Counted from the first letter of the stretch, positions 34,566-48,583 are shown. The stretch: DNA of 64,000 bases from Leuctra nigra (GCA_934045905.1 OW203762.1:42323702-42387701), one strand, 5' to 3'. The notes: generated by a model not told the origin, from the sequence alone. Translations and numbers: made by a program.

Positions 34566-36068
34566 ACACATTTTTTTCACGACCCTACACCTGCACTTCT
34601 ATAGACCTGTAATTAGTAATGAATCTTGAAATAAGTAATATTCTCTCAACCTTTTCTATTACTGATTTCCCAGAAAATGGGTTGCATGATGACCTATATC
34701 TTTCAAAAGTAATTGCATCATTTTCAAGTTCTTCTTGTTCTATATGTAAATTTAATTTGTTATAAAACCCCTGTAACCATAACTCTTTCACGGTAATCAC
34801 GAAGAGATCCCAGAGGAGCATTCATTTGCATTATGCTACGATACAAATCTCTTTATCTCATACTTTACTGTCCACTCATCTGTAGAATTAGTACTTAAAC
34901 ACAACGTATTCGTGTTTGGCAAGCCGCCCAATTTCATGCCGTGCCCGACCGAATTATTAATTAGCCATTTAAAGTTAGTGCCGATACTGCATTCATGGAA
35001 CATTAGAAACTATTCTTCTCGATCAAACACACATCACGGAATCTCCCACGAATTGTTTCTTGACCCGAAGCGCATAACAAATTGCTTGACGAAACTTCAA
35101 TCAAAAAGTATCGATTCTTGCGGTATTCTTTGATTATAAATGTGCAACATTTTGAATGTCGATTAGATGTGAAATTGGTTCAAGTATTGCCTTGATCATC
35201 GATGAACCACGTCATGGGTCATGACTTCACACATTCCTCGATCCCATTGCAACTGCTGTAAGTACACGTTGTGTCTGCTGTACAATGTGTTACGTCAATG
35301 CATATTCAATAACACTATTCTTTGAAGCAGCGATTAGCGCTTTCTTTCGATAATTGACAGATCAAGATGAGGCAATCCGTCAGCCTAATTATTAACAAGG
35401 AGAAAGAAACCTAATTTTCATAGCATTTAAAAACGAGTTCGTTATGAATAGTTTATTGGCATAGGACGAATAATGTTTGCTAAGAGTCACCGATTATTGT
35501 TTCAATGCAATCGTCGAAACTGTTTGCACATTGATGTACCAATCAACTACCAATGTTCATGATGTTCATATATTGCAAAGCTTTTTTTTTGTGTATAAAA
35601 AGCGGATTTGTCTTCATACTTTTTTTTCTGAAATGATGGGAAACCGATCTTCTAAAAGTTATTTCATGTTTTCCGTATAGTTGCTTCATTTTCACTTTGT
35701 TTCAAAGATGCTATCACTTTTCCTTATCCCTATTTCCTTATCATCCCTTATCCCTAAATTATCCTTATCATCCCTATATTATTCCTAATCTAACATCCTT
35801 ATTTTTCAAAGATCAAAATTCTTATGATAATCCAACTTAGGTATATGTACTTATAACTTTTACTTATACGGGTAACTAAACTACCTAAACTGATTAAAAA
35901 GCCTTTGTTGTTGATATTCATAAACAGGATATTTGTGGGAAAAAAGTGTAAGTGGTAGAAGGTGAAACATACTCTAAACGACAAAGGCAGATAGATATAC
36001 TTAAATAATATAATTTATTACCCGATATTCATTAAAAATAAATAAATGAGCAATATCCAAACGATAAA
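34566..36068. other. Intergenic DNA between cuticle genes B and C
   Basis: AT-rich with no supported gene. The polyadenylation signal of gene C on the minus strand is AATAAA at about 36013-36018. CCTTATC-type short repeats lie at about 35720-35790. Confidence 0.45.
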
Positions 36069-38402
36069 TTAATAGGTGTAGGTGACTCCGTATCCATTGC
36101 TGTAGGTCATGTGAGCGACGGCGGGAGCGGCGGAGTAAGCGACTCCGAGGAGTCCAGTCTTGACTACGGGAGCGGCGATGGCGGCTCCGTGGTGGTAGGC
36201 AGGGGCGGCGTAGGCAGCAACGGCGGGAACGGCGTAGGCAGCTCCGTGATGATAGGCAGGGGCGGCGTAGGCAGCGACGGCGGGAGCGGCGTAGGCAGCT
36301 CCGTGATGATAGGCAGGGGCGGCGTAGGCAGCAACGGCGGGAGCAGCGTAGGCAGCTCCGTGGTAGGCAGCGACGGGAGCGTGGGCGTAGGCGAGGGCGT
36401 CGTTGCTGACGCGGACATCAGACTTGCTCACGCTGGAGTAGGGGGTCTGGATGGTCTTGGAGTGAGTCGAGACTTGTCCCAAGTTGCCGGGGGTCCTCAG
36501 GATGTTGGAGTCTTGAGAGACGAGAGCAGGGGCGGCGTAGCCGTGGTAGGCGGGGGCTGCGTAGGCGGGGGCGGCGTAGGCAGGGGCGGCGTAGGCGGCA
36601 GGAGCTCCGATGATGCCGGCGTTGGCGGCAGCTACCAAAGCGGCAAGGATGACGAACTAGGAAGAGAAGTCGCTTTAATACGTTCAGTAGGAAAAATAAT
36701 CGCTCGTATGCGTAACTACATATTATTTCCCCAATGGAATTCGATAATTTAATTTTGAAATTGCCAATCATTGCACTATGCAAATATTTTATTTATTACT
36801 TTAATATGAGATAATTATAATGTACCCAGCTATTTGAAATGTTTGAACTTCAGCTGAACAACTCTGTTCCAGTGTTGTCAAATAGTGTTGAATAGTGTTG
36901 AATAGTGTCAAATAGTGTTGTTCAATAGAGCGATTCTGATTTTTGCGTATTTTTTAAAACTATTGCATTCACAAGTCCAGAAACCACTCACCGTAGGCTA
37001 GAAAGAAACGTTAAAACGCCTCACGCAAAAATGGTCTGTATTACCTATATGCAAGTAATTTTCCGTTCCTTCTTATAAAAATATTTGCGGTAATAATTGA
37101 GTGAGCGAAGCGAGCGACTCCTTTTGGCTCTTTTGGCACGGACCTCTGTTTTTTGTGTATTTTTTTCTGTTACTAGGCTATACAGGTCACAGTTTTTCTT
37201 CGATCAAGCTGTAATTTTGCACACATGTTCGGACATTCTCTGGGCGTTGCAGAATGCAGACCCTAATTTTTTTGAAATCCATTTATTGGTTAAAATTTAA
37301 ATAAATATCTCCCGATAGGTTAAAAAATGAAAATGGTCTTCGATAAAATGTGATCAACCTTATATTTTGCATGGTCATTGAGACCAACATTGCCTCTTAT
37401 ATTACTAATTTTCAGCCCAAACAGTCAAGAACATAAGCACTTATTGACATTTTTAATATATTCTGTCAGAAATGACTATCGAAATGGTTGTTTTCCCACT
37501 GCAATTGGATTTGATTTACTTTAGGTACGTCTAAATACACTGGTCAGAGTATTTAGATGCTATTTTTATAGCAAAAAAAAACAGGCTTTTATAGATGTGC
37601 TATGCTTTTATATCAAAGTTTCAATGAAAAGCAGATACTTTACTTTTATGTTGATTTAGTGGACCCCGTCCATATTACAATTTAATACCGATGTATATGT
37701 TTTATGTACGGCATTCCGGTTCGAGATTTTCACGTGCCGGTGCTCGCTCATCAACGCGTTGCACTGAGCGTTTCCTAGTCTACAAACACATATGAAAGGT
37801 AAAGTGGTATAAAAATAACTGTGTGCATAAGAACTTTATATTTCCTTTTCACAAGTGACAGTTCCGTTACAAGATCTGATTATGAAACTAGTTCCACCCT
37901 ACATTGTATTTCCTTCTATACTGACAAATATTGAGCCAGACGATACTATTTTAAAGAATATGTAAAATAATTTGTGTATTATGCGTATTTTAAGCGTTGT
38001 GCAATTCATAGCTTGCACGAACTTCATTTGTTTTATATTAGCAATGCTAAATTATTGAATTTTCCACCTGAGGACGGACATTACGTTGGCACGTTGACAA
38101 AGCAGATATATGTAACTTTATTGAGGTAAGTAAATCGATGTATTTTTGTAATGTGAGTGATTCCTCTGCGTACTAAAGATATCTCCGGAGCCTATACAAT
38201 TTCCCAGGTAACCATTAACTATAAAATATCGTCAAAAAAGCAGATAATCACAGCTATTCTGCGTGCCATTAAGATGGCGGCAGGGCAACAATGGATGACA
38301 TCACATGCAACCTATGAATACTGCTAACCCTGCCACTATCATACGCGACCATTTATTCACACGTTTACCACTAAAATGTGCACAGCTTACCTTGAAAGCC
38401 AT
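36069..38402 (-). CDS. Cuticular protein C, CPF/CPFL type
   Basis: Exon 1 is complement(38391-38402), Met-Ala-Phe-Lys. A 1,734-bp phase-0 intron with GTAAGC donor and CCTAG acceptor precedes exon 2, complement(36069-36656). The product is 199 residues with the signal peptide MAFKFVILAALVAAANA. The core NILRTPGNLGQVSTHSK, followed by TPYSSVSKSDVRVSND, is shared with genes D and E. Repeats of AAPAYHHGAAYAAPAVAAY follow, and the C-terminus is YSNGYGVTYTY. The intron holds a Helitron-like copy in the opposite orientation, which explains its length compared with 75-453 bp in the others. The TATA box is at 38481-38490. The product is a secreted structural cuticle protein. Confidence 0.92.
37095..37779 (+). 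mobile_element. Helitron-like family copy in intron 1 of cuticle gene C
   Basis: It begins TTGAGTGAGCGAAGCGAGCG, followed by the family block CTTTTGGCTCTTTTGGCACG and the CACACATG motif. It ends with the hairpin CGCTCATCAACGCGTTGCAC and TGAGCG, then TTTCCTAGT. It is antisense to the cuticle gene and has no coding capacity. Confidence 0.75.
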
Positions 38403-38480
38403 TGCTAAGTTGCTCGAGTTCTTCTTGTCGAACTGAGATGGATGCATGAAGTGTGTATGATTTGGTGCACTGTTTGACGA

Positions 38481-38490
38481 CATTTATATA
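38481..38490 (-). promoter_or_regulatory. TATA box of cuticle gene C
   Basis: TATATAAATG on the minus strand, about 80 bp upstream of the ATG at 38402. Confidence 0.7.
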
Positions 38491-39637
38491 CCGGCGAGGA
38501 GTACATGCTCCTCTGTGTCCCCCACACAATGAGCCTGAGAGCACACTTTCACTTTCAAAGATAGGGTAACATGGGCAGGGCGGCCAATCGATAGATAGAA
38601 AACAATTTAAAATATAAGTTGGGCAAGTGATTATTTCATGTAATAATACATATCACTGTACGTGATTGTATATGTGTGAATCAAATTATATCCTGGTTGG
38701 CCAACAACCGATGGAGACAAGAAGCGACACTAGGACACGATCTGTTCTCTGTTTAATCTATTCGCAGTATGCATGTTTAAAATCTTAAGAAATTATTCCA
38801 ACCCTTAAAGACCCAGTAATTATTTTTCCAGAATAACTATTAAAATAACTAAGCAATGTAGCCCAAGGGAATATCCCTTCTTCGCTCTGGATTTACAACG
38901 ATAGGACCGTGTGACGTTAAAAACCACTAACATGCACCTTAAGGCTAAAATATATATATTATTTATTTTAGCCTATGCATACAGTGGTTTGCTACTTAAA
39001 GCATTAGATTTTGTGCATGCTATTGAAAATATTCGGACAACACAATAGTCAATGTCGGAGTCAATAAATAAATGTGAATAATGTAATAAACATAAGCATG
39101 TACAGTCATCTCTATATGACCTGATAAAACTTACCCCCTATCGCGACTACCAGTCGTATATACATAGACGTGTTGAAGTTGTCTATAATATAGATATGTG
39201 TATACAGAGGGGTGATTTTCAAGACTTGTTTTATCACTGGCTTTTACCAGAACATAACGAGGCGGCTGTACAAGGTATGAACTAAAATCCTATTTACAAA
39301 AGGAAAATCTGGTATCTAGATGACAAAGAAATTTATACTAGCCCTCTGAAGTAAAATGAAAACTGATAAATATGTAGTCTATTAGATTTATTGAATGAAA
39401 TTATACTCTCTTTCATCTCTTCTCTAACAACATACAAGCTCTTGGAATTAATATCTCCATTTAGTTCACCGAAATATCTTATGTGAACTTTGTCATTTCG
39501 CTACGACTGCAAGAGATTTTAATCAAATGTCTTGTCTCTACAAGGAGCTGTGTTAATATGTCAAGTATGAGTATGAATCTACAGGAATCTTATATTAGGA
39601 AACTAGGAGAGGTGTAAAGTTTCCCATGCCATTGCCT
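38491..39637. other. Intergenic DNA upstream of cuticle gene C
   Basis: AT-rich, no gene seen. A diverged repeat pair links about 38140-38310 (inside and upstream of gene C's intron) with about 44400-44560; both hold GTGATTCCTMTGCRTA and TCTCCGGAGC blocks. Confidence 0.4.
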
Positions 39638-39950
39638 AAAGCCTGAATTACACGGTTCAAGTTTCCTTGAAGGGGTTGAATTCAACCCTTGATTACAAGG
39701 AAACTTGAAAGAGAATTTAGACGATTTAATGTGTATTGTTGATTGAAGTTGCAGTGAAATTAACAATTGGTTGAAGTATTTCAAGACTTGAATGAAAATA
39801 GGACATGTTCTAATTGAAACGGCTGAGAGATGTCTTGAATTCAAGACTTGGAAATGCTTCAATGTTTTCATTTAGACGATCCAAGTCTTGAATTCAGCCC
39901 TCTTGAAAGGGTTGAATTCAAGGAAACTTGAATCGGGTAATTCAGCTATA
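39638..39950. mobile_element. Palindrome-rich inverted-repeat element
   Basis: The ends CTGAATTACACGGTTCAAG and CTTGAATCGGGTAATTCAG are inverted repeats. The interior is built of alternating CAAGTCTTGAATTCAAG, GGGTTGAATTCAACCC and CAAGGAAACTTG palindromes, so both arms and their sub-blocks can pair. No transposase is encoded and the target duplication is unclear. Confidence 0.65.
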
Positions 39951-41013
39951 AGTAGCGAAAGTGATTATTATTGAACAATACCTATAACAAAAGAAACATC
40001 AGGCAGCCACAGACCAATCAAACTAGTACCTCACTTTATGGCTGAATCAGCTTCTAAAATGTAATTGACAATTTTAAATGTTGGTTGTCTAACGCTGTTT
40101 ATGATGTACACTCAGCAAAACAAAAAATGATTGCTCAATATACTCTCTTTGATCAGAAGTGAGGCTAAGCGATCTCCTCGTCACACACTCTGCTAACTTT
40201 TAAAGGGTTGATTAGGACTGTATTGTCATGGCAACAACCAATGCTATTCCAGAATGACTCTGATACGTTAATTACTTGTTTTGGCACAATATTGAAAAAC
40301 TGGACTTTAAAGGTGAGCTCTCATATCATCGATAATAACAAGCATTGATTGTTAAAGAACCTGACCAGCAGTCATTCAAATCGTTCAACGATAATTATTT
40401 GTCCTACTCTGTTTTACTTTTTACAATGCAAGCTTTTGTTTGGAAAGTTGATTAATTTTAGCCACAAGATTAGATATTTTCATGAAAATATAGCAATAAC
40501 CAAAATTATAGGACCTGAATTAAATATCAGTAATGTGATTGACGAATCCAATCACTCTATCGACAACTAACATAAATTTAGTAACCGCAACAAATGAATG
40601 TGTAATTTCCAATAACCGTGATTGCTCATCGCTTCAGGTATGATGACTGATTGGTGATCGGATCGTCATTGACTATGTATGTGATTGAAGAGACACCTCC
40701 CATTGCGAGATAAGATGTCAAGGGAACAATGACTCGATGACTCTGTTATTAGGTGTTACTCTGCTATTACGTGTAATAACAACGGCTGTTACAGACAGTG
40801 CAACGTAACCTCGGTATAATAGACTTGTCTTGGGGTATTTCGCGAATGTTTGCAGAGACGACTGAGCTGAAAAGGCCCGGATAAACAATGTGAAGGGACC
40901 AGCAAAACGGATATATAGAGAGAAATAAAAAATAACGAAAAACTATTGGAAAGACAATTCAACAAAACACTAAAATTACATAAATTATTCCAAATATAAT
41001 ATAACTGCTATTA
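39951..41013. other. Intergenic DNA, hAT relic at its end
   Basis: No gene seen. At 40869-40960 a decayed copy of the GGCCCGGATAAACA-type hAT MITE (compare 8966-9204) abuts the next Helitron-like copy. Confidence 0.4.
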
Positions 41014-42276
41014 TTGAGCGAGCGTAGCGAGAGTCACCACGCTACTCATATTGCACTTTCTCTGTGTGTTATTTTTTGTTTATTTTTATTTTTTGCCTCA
41101 ACTGCTCATGTCAAACCGCACAACCAATCGATCTGAAATTTTGCACACATACTAAAGTAATCTATGCGGTCTCTTGGATCGGTTTTAAACGGGATCCTGC
41201 GATTGGATCAAATTTAAAAAAATTATCTTTCGATTGGTTGGTCCGATCAATTTGAATTTTGCAAAGTCATTGCAACCAACATTGTCCCCAATCTTAAACA
41301 GTTTCAGCCAAATCCTCCCGGTTAAAATTTAAAAACATCTTTCATGGGGTTTTTGAAATTTAAACTAGAACCGATTAACCGATCAACTTAAAGCTTCGCA
41401 TGGTCATTGGGACCAACATTTTAGGTGTTTTTGCAAATTTGAAGACTAATCTGTAGTTATTTTCAAAATGTATTATAATTTAAGGCCATTGCATATCACG
41501 TGACTTTATTTCTCTACATACGATCAAAAGAAATAGTTACCTATGAGTACATACCTTACAGCGTTCATGCTGAGTAATCCATTATCCAAGGTGATTTATG
41601 AAGTGCATACTGGAGCTTATCAATAATTTCAGTCAATATTATTTAATTTTGCAGTGATTTAATAATAAAAACAACACAAATCTCGTGTATACGTACGCGT
41701 GTGAAGACTGTCAAAACCAAGTGCTGTTCGTTTAAACATTACATTCATAATAGTGGATATAATTAATATCTCAACATTTCGTTGGAAAGAGGAAGAAAAA
41801 GCGCATGTTATTCATTAGACATTGTGTCAGGTTTGTGATGCATATGTGCCTTTTTATTAGAGTAATGTTTGCTGTTCTTGGCAACTCGTAGAATTTCCTT
41901 CAACTTCAGGTCTTGATTTGAGAATATTTAGGTGCAAGGAAGTAAAATCATCTAATATGTTATTTTCGCAGATCTTTTCTGCGTAGATTAGTTCCAACAG
42001 ATTTGTCCTAACTTATCTGATGAGTGAGAAGTCTTTGCTAAACTGAACCCTTCCAAGTGAAATGTGTAGCTTTTTGGTTGAATAGTCACGTGATATTTAA
42101 AGGTAATTTTATTCTATAATCGTGGAATATTTAACAAATGTATACTAAATTTTCATCCCTGCCTTCTTGATGCTTCAGTTCCAAGTCCTAGAGCAGCTGA
42201 CACTTGCAAACGCATATCAAATCGGATTCAGTACGAAGACTCACTCATCATCGCGTTACACTGAGCGTTTTCCTAG
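41014..42276 (+). mobile_element. Helitron-like family copy, longest
   Basis: It begins TTGAGCGAGCGTAGCGAGAG and shares CAAACCGCACAACCRATCGA and TTTGCACACATACTAA with copy 1. It ends with the terminal hairpin of CGCGTTACACTGAGCG and TTTTCCTAGT at 42267-42276. At 1.26 kb it is the longest member here, but it has no Rep/helicase frame. Confidence 0.72.
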
Positions 42277-45200
42277 TTAAATACATTTATATGAATCCAA
42301 TGAAATGTAAAGCTTACTAGAATCTCTTTGTATAAAGCTAAGCTTTATTTCGTCATGGTATGAGCCCGTATATGAGGAAAAATGCGTGAACTAAAAGGCC
42401 GGGGATGCGATCTCAAAAGATTTCTTTTCTCGCATCTCTGGTCAATCCACTCCTTGTTCCTTCACTTACAAGATTATGAAAGAGATGTTGCAATGTTGTT
42501 TTTTGTTGATGTTCCAATTGATTTGTGGTATAAATGACGTCACGTTCGCTATGCGGTTTTTTCATGTCTTAAACACAATAAGCAATTGGAGCATCAAAGG
42601 GCTATTGAATCCATGCAGTTAAAATAAAATTAAGACAAAATAAGAAAATAAGAAAAGTTAGAGATAAGCTTTATGCCAAGTGTTATCAGGCGATGAGATG
42701 TTATCATTACTTGAAATACATGAAATTTAGATTTAAAAATGCCAAGAGAGAACGAATTAGCTATTTTGAAAACATGCAATTATAGAAGTTAACCCATCCA
42801 TGAATGTAATTCCTTCCCCAGAAGAAGGTACGTGGTACAAATATTTAAGGATTCATTAATTTTAAAGTAGTTACTTTATACCGGGTGGCGCAAAAAAGCA
42901 CTGTTGAGGGTGTCACTACATCAAAACGATAAAAGATAAAGGGCTGAAACTCTCACATAGTATAGAACAAATGCAAATTTAATATGTGCAATTTTCAGAA
43001 ATATTCGAGAAATGTAAAAAATAGGTAGTACATGCATTAGAATTAAGACGTTGAAAAATCATTTATACCAGCGTTTAAAATAGCGCTCGTTTGAGTTTAA
43101 ACAAGAACCAGAAGCTTATTAAAAAGAATCACCTGTTTTGTACATACTAAGTAAGTTTGCGTTGATCATAATTTGACATAAAAAAATGAGTCAATTTATT
43201 AAAGCAAGTCTGTATCTTATAGATACGTGGTTTCAAAAAGAGATATGGAGGGAAAAGTTATTATAAATTTATGTTTATTTATACATTCATAAATATACAT
43301 AAAATTTCCTATATTTACAATTTCCAATCCTTGAGGCATCCATTTGATAATGGCAGTGTTTTCAATAAAGTTCTCTCTCAATCATTTGTAACTTTTTTCC
43401 TAATGAATGAATATGTTTGAAACTTTTTGGTATGTTTTCTAATATGTGTATAAATTTCAGAATCAAATCTATAATAGTTTCGATATTGTGACCTCTCAAT
43501 CAGAGTGATTTATTTTAGTGTTTTATGACTTGTGTTGAACGTAATGTTTACTTCTAAATAGCTAAATCTTACTATACAAATACAAATACCAATCATTTAA
43601 AACAAAAACAACATTGTGAAAAGACTGTCAAGCACATTTCCACCTAAAAGGATTGAGATGACGGTTGAGATCAAGCAAAATTTTGTTACACATTATTACA
43701 CTTATAATTCGAGAAATCATTTCCCCCAAGCATTTCCCCCAGTTACTGCCGCCAAGCGCGCTATACACTTAACTTTGCGCCTGAATTTGGTATAAAATAA
43801 GCCTCCCAATTGAAAAAAATAACCATAGAAAAAGTAAACGAATTAAAAAAGGAAACTACCCATTTAAGTTGTAAAAAAAATATACTTGGCGCATTGAATT
43901 TGCACCGGTCAACACACACTTCTGTTTTATTCTTCTTCTCATTTATTTCTTATCTTTATGCCCTCTTTTTAAATTGATAACAGTAGCCTATGTATAATTG
44001 GAAGTATACACGGAATTGGTATAATAACTTAGGTAACTTAGGTATTGCGAAAGCTCACTAGGGGGGTGGGGGGTCCCAGAAATGAAAGTTTCTGACGTAA
44101 TTTCATACGAAAGGGGAAACAAACAAACAAGTCTGCAAGCTAATTCATATATACTTTTTTAAATTATGCACCAAGTTTTTTTTGTTTTAAAAATTATCTT
44201 TGAATGTTTGTTGACTTGCCCAATATTTTGATATCACTACTTTTCAGTACTGCATTTTTATTTTCCTCTATATTTTAGTTAAAATTTGACTGGTTACACT
44301 GATTGTTTTTTATGAGATTTTCTTTCTCGCGGAAATTAAAAGTTTACATAGATGTCAGGTCAGATTTAATTAAAAAATATTAATCAATTGATTTGATTTT
44401 TGAAAAGGTGTGATTCCTATGCATATTACAGATTTCTCCGGAGCTATAGCAATACCGTCATCATTAAAAAAAAAGCTCAGATTGACACATTCTGACGTGT
44501 GTCAAAGCAATGGCCGCTCAACAATGAGGGACGTCATATGCAAACTGAGAATACCTCATTAAAAACTCGTTACTAAGAACAATGAGAGTTAGATGAATTC
44601 AGGCAGACAATAGTGGTAGAACATGTAAGAATTGGAGATGTGTATAGCGTTATTGGAACTCTATTATTATATAAATTAATCTCTACTTCATATCGGGGAA
44701 ATAATATAGAACAAAGGGTTGTTTGTTGGACAGAGGGGACTCTGAAAATCAACGTCAAATCCGGAATGTTTTCATAATTTACTCTCTGATGACGATGACA
44801 GTTGGGATGGCTTCTCTCGAGCATTCAACAAGGTGTAGAAACACATTTTCCTGTTTCGGCTCGGTAGAAATAACTACAAACAACCCCGAACAAAGCCTTG
44901 GGTCTACGTGTTAAGTGCGCGTGAGAGCAGATTAAAATAATTAATCGGGAATAATGCCTGCGTTACTGTCGTGTTTAGCAACTATATTTTGGCCATGTTT
45001 TGTGTAGCCGAATGTTTGGATTTTGTATACGCTCTTCTGATAAAATCTTCCTGTGTAAGGAGAGTTTAGAATTTGTAATCTGTCGTCTTTTCTAAAGGAT
45101 TAATGGATTATAACATGGAACTTGGATGACAATATTGACCATGTTGGGAGAGGGTATTATACTAGAAATACTTAAACGGTTATCAGACACTCTAACATGC

Positions 45201-47352
45201 ATAATGCAGACTTTAGTATTGAATAGATTAGTTTACAAAGGGAATCTCAAGGAAGATGGAAACAGGAATGGTTTTTTGTCTTGGAATGCTATTGATATTT
45301 TATGGGACGCAGATGTTACATTGCAGATTCAACTGTTATACAGTAAATTGCTGCATAGTTTCATTCTCCTCTTTGTGCACAATGTTCACATTGCCAGATT
45401 AGATTACTTTGTGACATGTGGAATTAACGCATTCCAGACTGTTTTAATTCGCTGAATCCTCATTCAACTCATAACAAAGCAACCAGCTTCATTAGTTCAT
45501 CCCTAGTTCATTTTCAAACGTATGGACTTCTCGCTTGATGGGAAATACGTATTATTAGGTATTATACATTACAAATACATTTTTTATTCCGAATACTTTT
45601 TTAATTTTAAATTTAAATACGTGTAGTGTCGCAGGTTGCAGGTCACTTTACCGACGGACTTTTTACCGATGGACACAGTACCGAAGGACAGATTACCGAC
45701 ACTATACCCGGACACTTTACCGCCTTTTTTAAGATTGGAAACCTGAGAGAAAATATGGACTGAGTTTATTTTTGGTAAATCATAATCGGGTCAATTTCAT
45801 GTGATGCAGTATGAGCTAAGAATTCGTTTGTTTACCACAATCACAATGATGTATACGGTGTTGGAAACTATTTGAAGTATGAAGGAGAAAGAATATTAGT
45901 TTGCTATTAATTTTTACAGTGTATTATAATAATGCTTATAAAATCTGAACCTGTATGTGCTTTTGTTTTATATACTTTTTTATAACATTTATATTTACGT
46001 TTTGAAACCATGTACTTAGATTTACCAAATCTCATAAAAATGCATGAAAAAGCATTTTTGCGGATGCAGGAAGCATGCACGTAGGAAGCATGTACTATAC
46101 GTTCCATTTGTAATCTTCCATCGTGTACTGCATGTAGCATACTGCTGCAAAGTAAGTAATACGTAGAAAGCCACCAAAAAACATAAAAAGGCGGCTACCA
46201 AATGTTTTAAACGGTAGGACGGATCAAATTAAAATTTTAAGAGTTTTTAAAATATAGTTTTTACATTTGTTGCAGGGTCAAACACGAGTAATTTATGGGT
46301 CCTTTTGTACCCCTGTCATGAAATAACTACACAAAAGATAAAACGTTTTCGACCAATGGGAACACAGATCTATTCAATATTTGAAATTTTGAAATCAAAT
46401 GTACGAAAGCTGTTATGAAAAAAGTAGAGGCCGCCCGAAAGTGCTTTTAAAACTTAGATGTAATCAAGTATTTTGGACTCGAAATTAAAAATGTGCATAC
46501 AGGCGACTGACACTTCAATCGAATATAAAAATGTTCATAAAAAACTTATAATCTAAGATTAAAATCTAATGATAAAAATCAAGCCCAGCTGCAGTGAATT
46601 GTCAGCTGGAAATGTGTTCATATCATTGCACCGTCCTAGTGTCAGTGAAACTTACAGATCAGTTCTTGACAATGCCTGTCAATGAACTAAAATACCACAG
46701 TGTGATTATCAATCATTGAATAATTGGGCAAGTCATTATTGCGCAATAATCCATATGCAATATTTGCTACTCTTGACTTCCTAATACAGATAAGATCAGT
46801 GCAACATTTTCTGTCCGTCTGCATTGTTCTGCACAATACAATGCACCAAGTCTTTAGATCTGCTTGATAAATGTCATCAAATACCTCCTCAGTCATTGAT
46901 TGAATAAGAATTGAAAGCGGGTCTCATTTTGAGAGATCGCTTGAACAATGGAAGGCCGCGTTGGGAGAAGTGATCTGCAAATTAATTTAAACTGATTGTA
47001 TGATTTGATTAAGGACTCATCACCTACTTTAAACTTGATTGGAAAAGTTGTTGTTTTTTTAACACTTTGTCATAATTAGAACCTATCGATATTATTATAA
47101 AAAATCGTAATGATAAAAAAATCATTAAAATGTGGAAATAAAAAAATACATGCAAGATTTATGATTGTCTTCAAATAAAATGTTTTCCCAAACAATGTGA
47201 ATACTTATGTTTATGACTATTCACTTATGTTTTTCTGTTGTTAGTTGTCCTGATTCTGTGTATTTAATTTGTTAAATTACATGATCTTGAATTAATCGAA
47301 TTCGAATTTTTTATGTCTGTGAAGGTTGATATTTAACTTTCTGCAAATTTAA
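42277..47352. other. Gene-poor 5 kb stretch
   Basis: AT-rich with no convincing coding frame. A degenerate short tandem repeat of TTTACCGACGGACAC type lies at 45650-45727. Sequence at about 46020-46450 (CATGCACG, then AAAAAGGCGGC, then AAAAAAGTAGAGGCCGCC) belongs to the same repeat family as 56317-56780. Confidence 0.4.
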
Positions 47353-47354
47353 TA

Positions 47355-47540
47355 GACCAATTCAGAAAATATCTGGGTGGCTCTGGTTTCTAGAAAATTT
47401 CACATGCAGTTTGGTTTTCCATATTATATCTATTAGTGTTTTACAACAATGGGTTACAATACGAATACACACTTGGAAAATCATACTGCATGTGAAATTC
47501 ATTAGAATCCAGAGCCATCCAGATAATTTCTGAACTGGTC
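47355..47540. mobile_element. TA-flanked MITE near cuticle gene D
   Basis: Ends GACCAATTCAG and CTGAACTGGTC and arms sharing TGGCTCTGG / CCAGAGCCA and CACATGCAGT / ACTGCATGTG are flanked by TA on both sides. It is 186 bp and Tc1/mariner-like by its target. It lies 3' of gene D. Confidence 0.7.
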
Positions 47541-47915
47541 TATTGTTATTCACTAGAAAAGTATAGGTAAATAAAGAATAATCATAAATGTTAAATTTGT
47601 GAGGCGACGAAGGAAATCGAACTATCGAACTTACTTCTTCCTCGAATGAATTCTCAAAATGACGATACACTCGATTATTTGACAGTATAGTTATGTACAC
47701 GTACAAATTCAAGAAGTATATTTTCATCTTCATTGGGACAGATTCTAAGGATAGTTTGTAAAAAATAACGTTCCCTAGCTGATACAAGCTCAGAGTTCAA
47801 ATCAGTAATAATTTATTCCGCAATATAAATAAACATAAATACATTCTCACATTGAAAATTAGATGAAGGCAATTTAGAACCGAATATATGAATGGCAATA
47901 GATGCAATTTGTAAA

Positions 47916-48518
47916 TTAGTAAGCGTAAGAAACTCCAAAACCGTTGCTGTAGGTCATGTGAGCGACAGCGGGGGCGGCGGAGTACGCGACTCCGAGAAGT
48001 CCGGACTTGACGACAGGGGCACCGTATGCAGCGCCGTGGTAGGCGGGGGCGGCGTAGGCTCCGTGGTAAGCGGGAGCGGCATAGGCTCCACGGTAAGCGG
48101 GAGCGGCGTAGGCACCGTGGTAGGCGGGGGCGGCGTAGGCACCGTGGTAAGCGGGAGCGGCGTACGCTCCGTGGTAGGCAGCGACGGGAGCGTGGGCGTA
48201 GGCGAGAGCGTCGTTGCTGACGCGGACATCAGACTTGCTCACGCTGGAGTAGGGGGTCTGGATGGTCTTGGAGAAGGAGGAGACCTGTCCCAAGTTGCCG
48301 GGGGTCCTCAGGATGTTGGACTGCTGGGACACGAGGGCGGGGGCGGCGACGGCGCCGTGGTAGCCGCCATAAGCGGGGGCTCCGTAGTATCCGGCGTTGG
48401 CGACGGCCAGCAGAGCGGCGAGGATTACGCACTGAAACAAGAACGAAGTCAGTCAACATGCAACAAACACACTTGCATCGAGAGTGCAGTAGGCGGCTCC
48501 ACTTACCTTGAATGCCAT
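47916..48518 (-). CDS. Cuticular protein D, CPF/CPFL type
   Basis: Exon 1 is complement(48507-48518), Met-Ala-Phe-Lys. A 75-bp phase-0 intron (GTAAGT...TTTCAG), the shortest of the five, precedes exon 2, complement(47916-48431). The product is 175 residues with signal peptide MAFKCVILAALLAVANA. The core (ILRTPGNLGQVSSFSK, then TPYSSVSKSDVRVSND) is as in C and E. About six YHGAYAAPA repeats are fewer than in the paralogues. The C-terminus is YSNGFGVSYAY. AATAAA on the minus strand lies at 47812-47817. The TATA box is at 48575-48583. The product is secreted structural cuticle protein. Confidence 0.93.
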
Positions 48519-48574
48519 TTCTGTTAAGGATATCGGAGTTGACTCGATTATGTTTAAATGCAACAGTTCCAACA

Positions 48575-48583
48575 GTTTATATA
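48575..48583 (-). promoter_or_regulatory. TATA box of cuticle gene D
   Basis: TATATAAAC on the minus strand, about 57 bp upstream of the ATG at 48518. Confidence 0.75.

Noticed and set aside
45643..45727. TTACCGACGGACAC-type short repeats as a possible CRISPR-like or regulatory array
   Set aside because: The units are degenerate, overlapping and without spacers. This is eukaryotic simple-sequence repeat decay.
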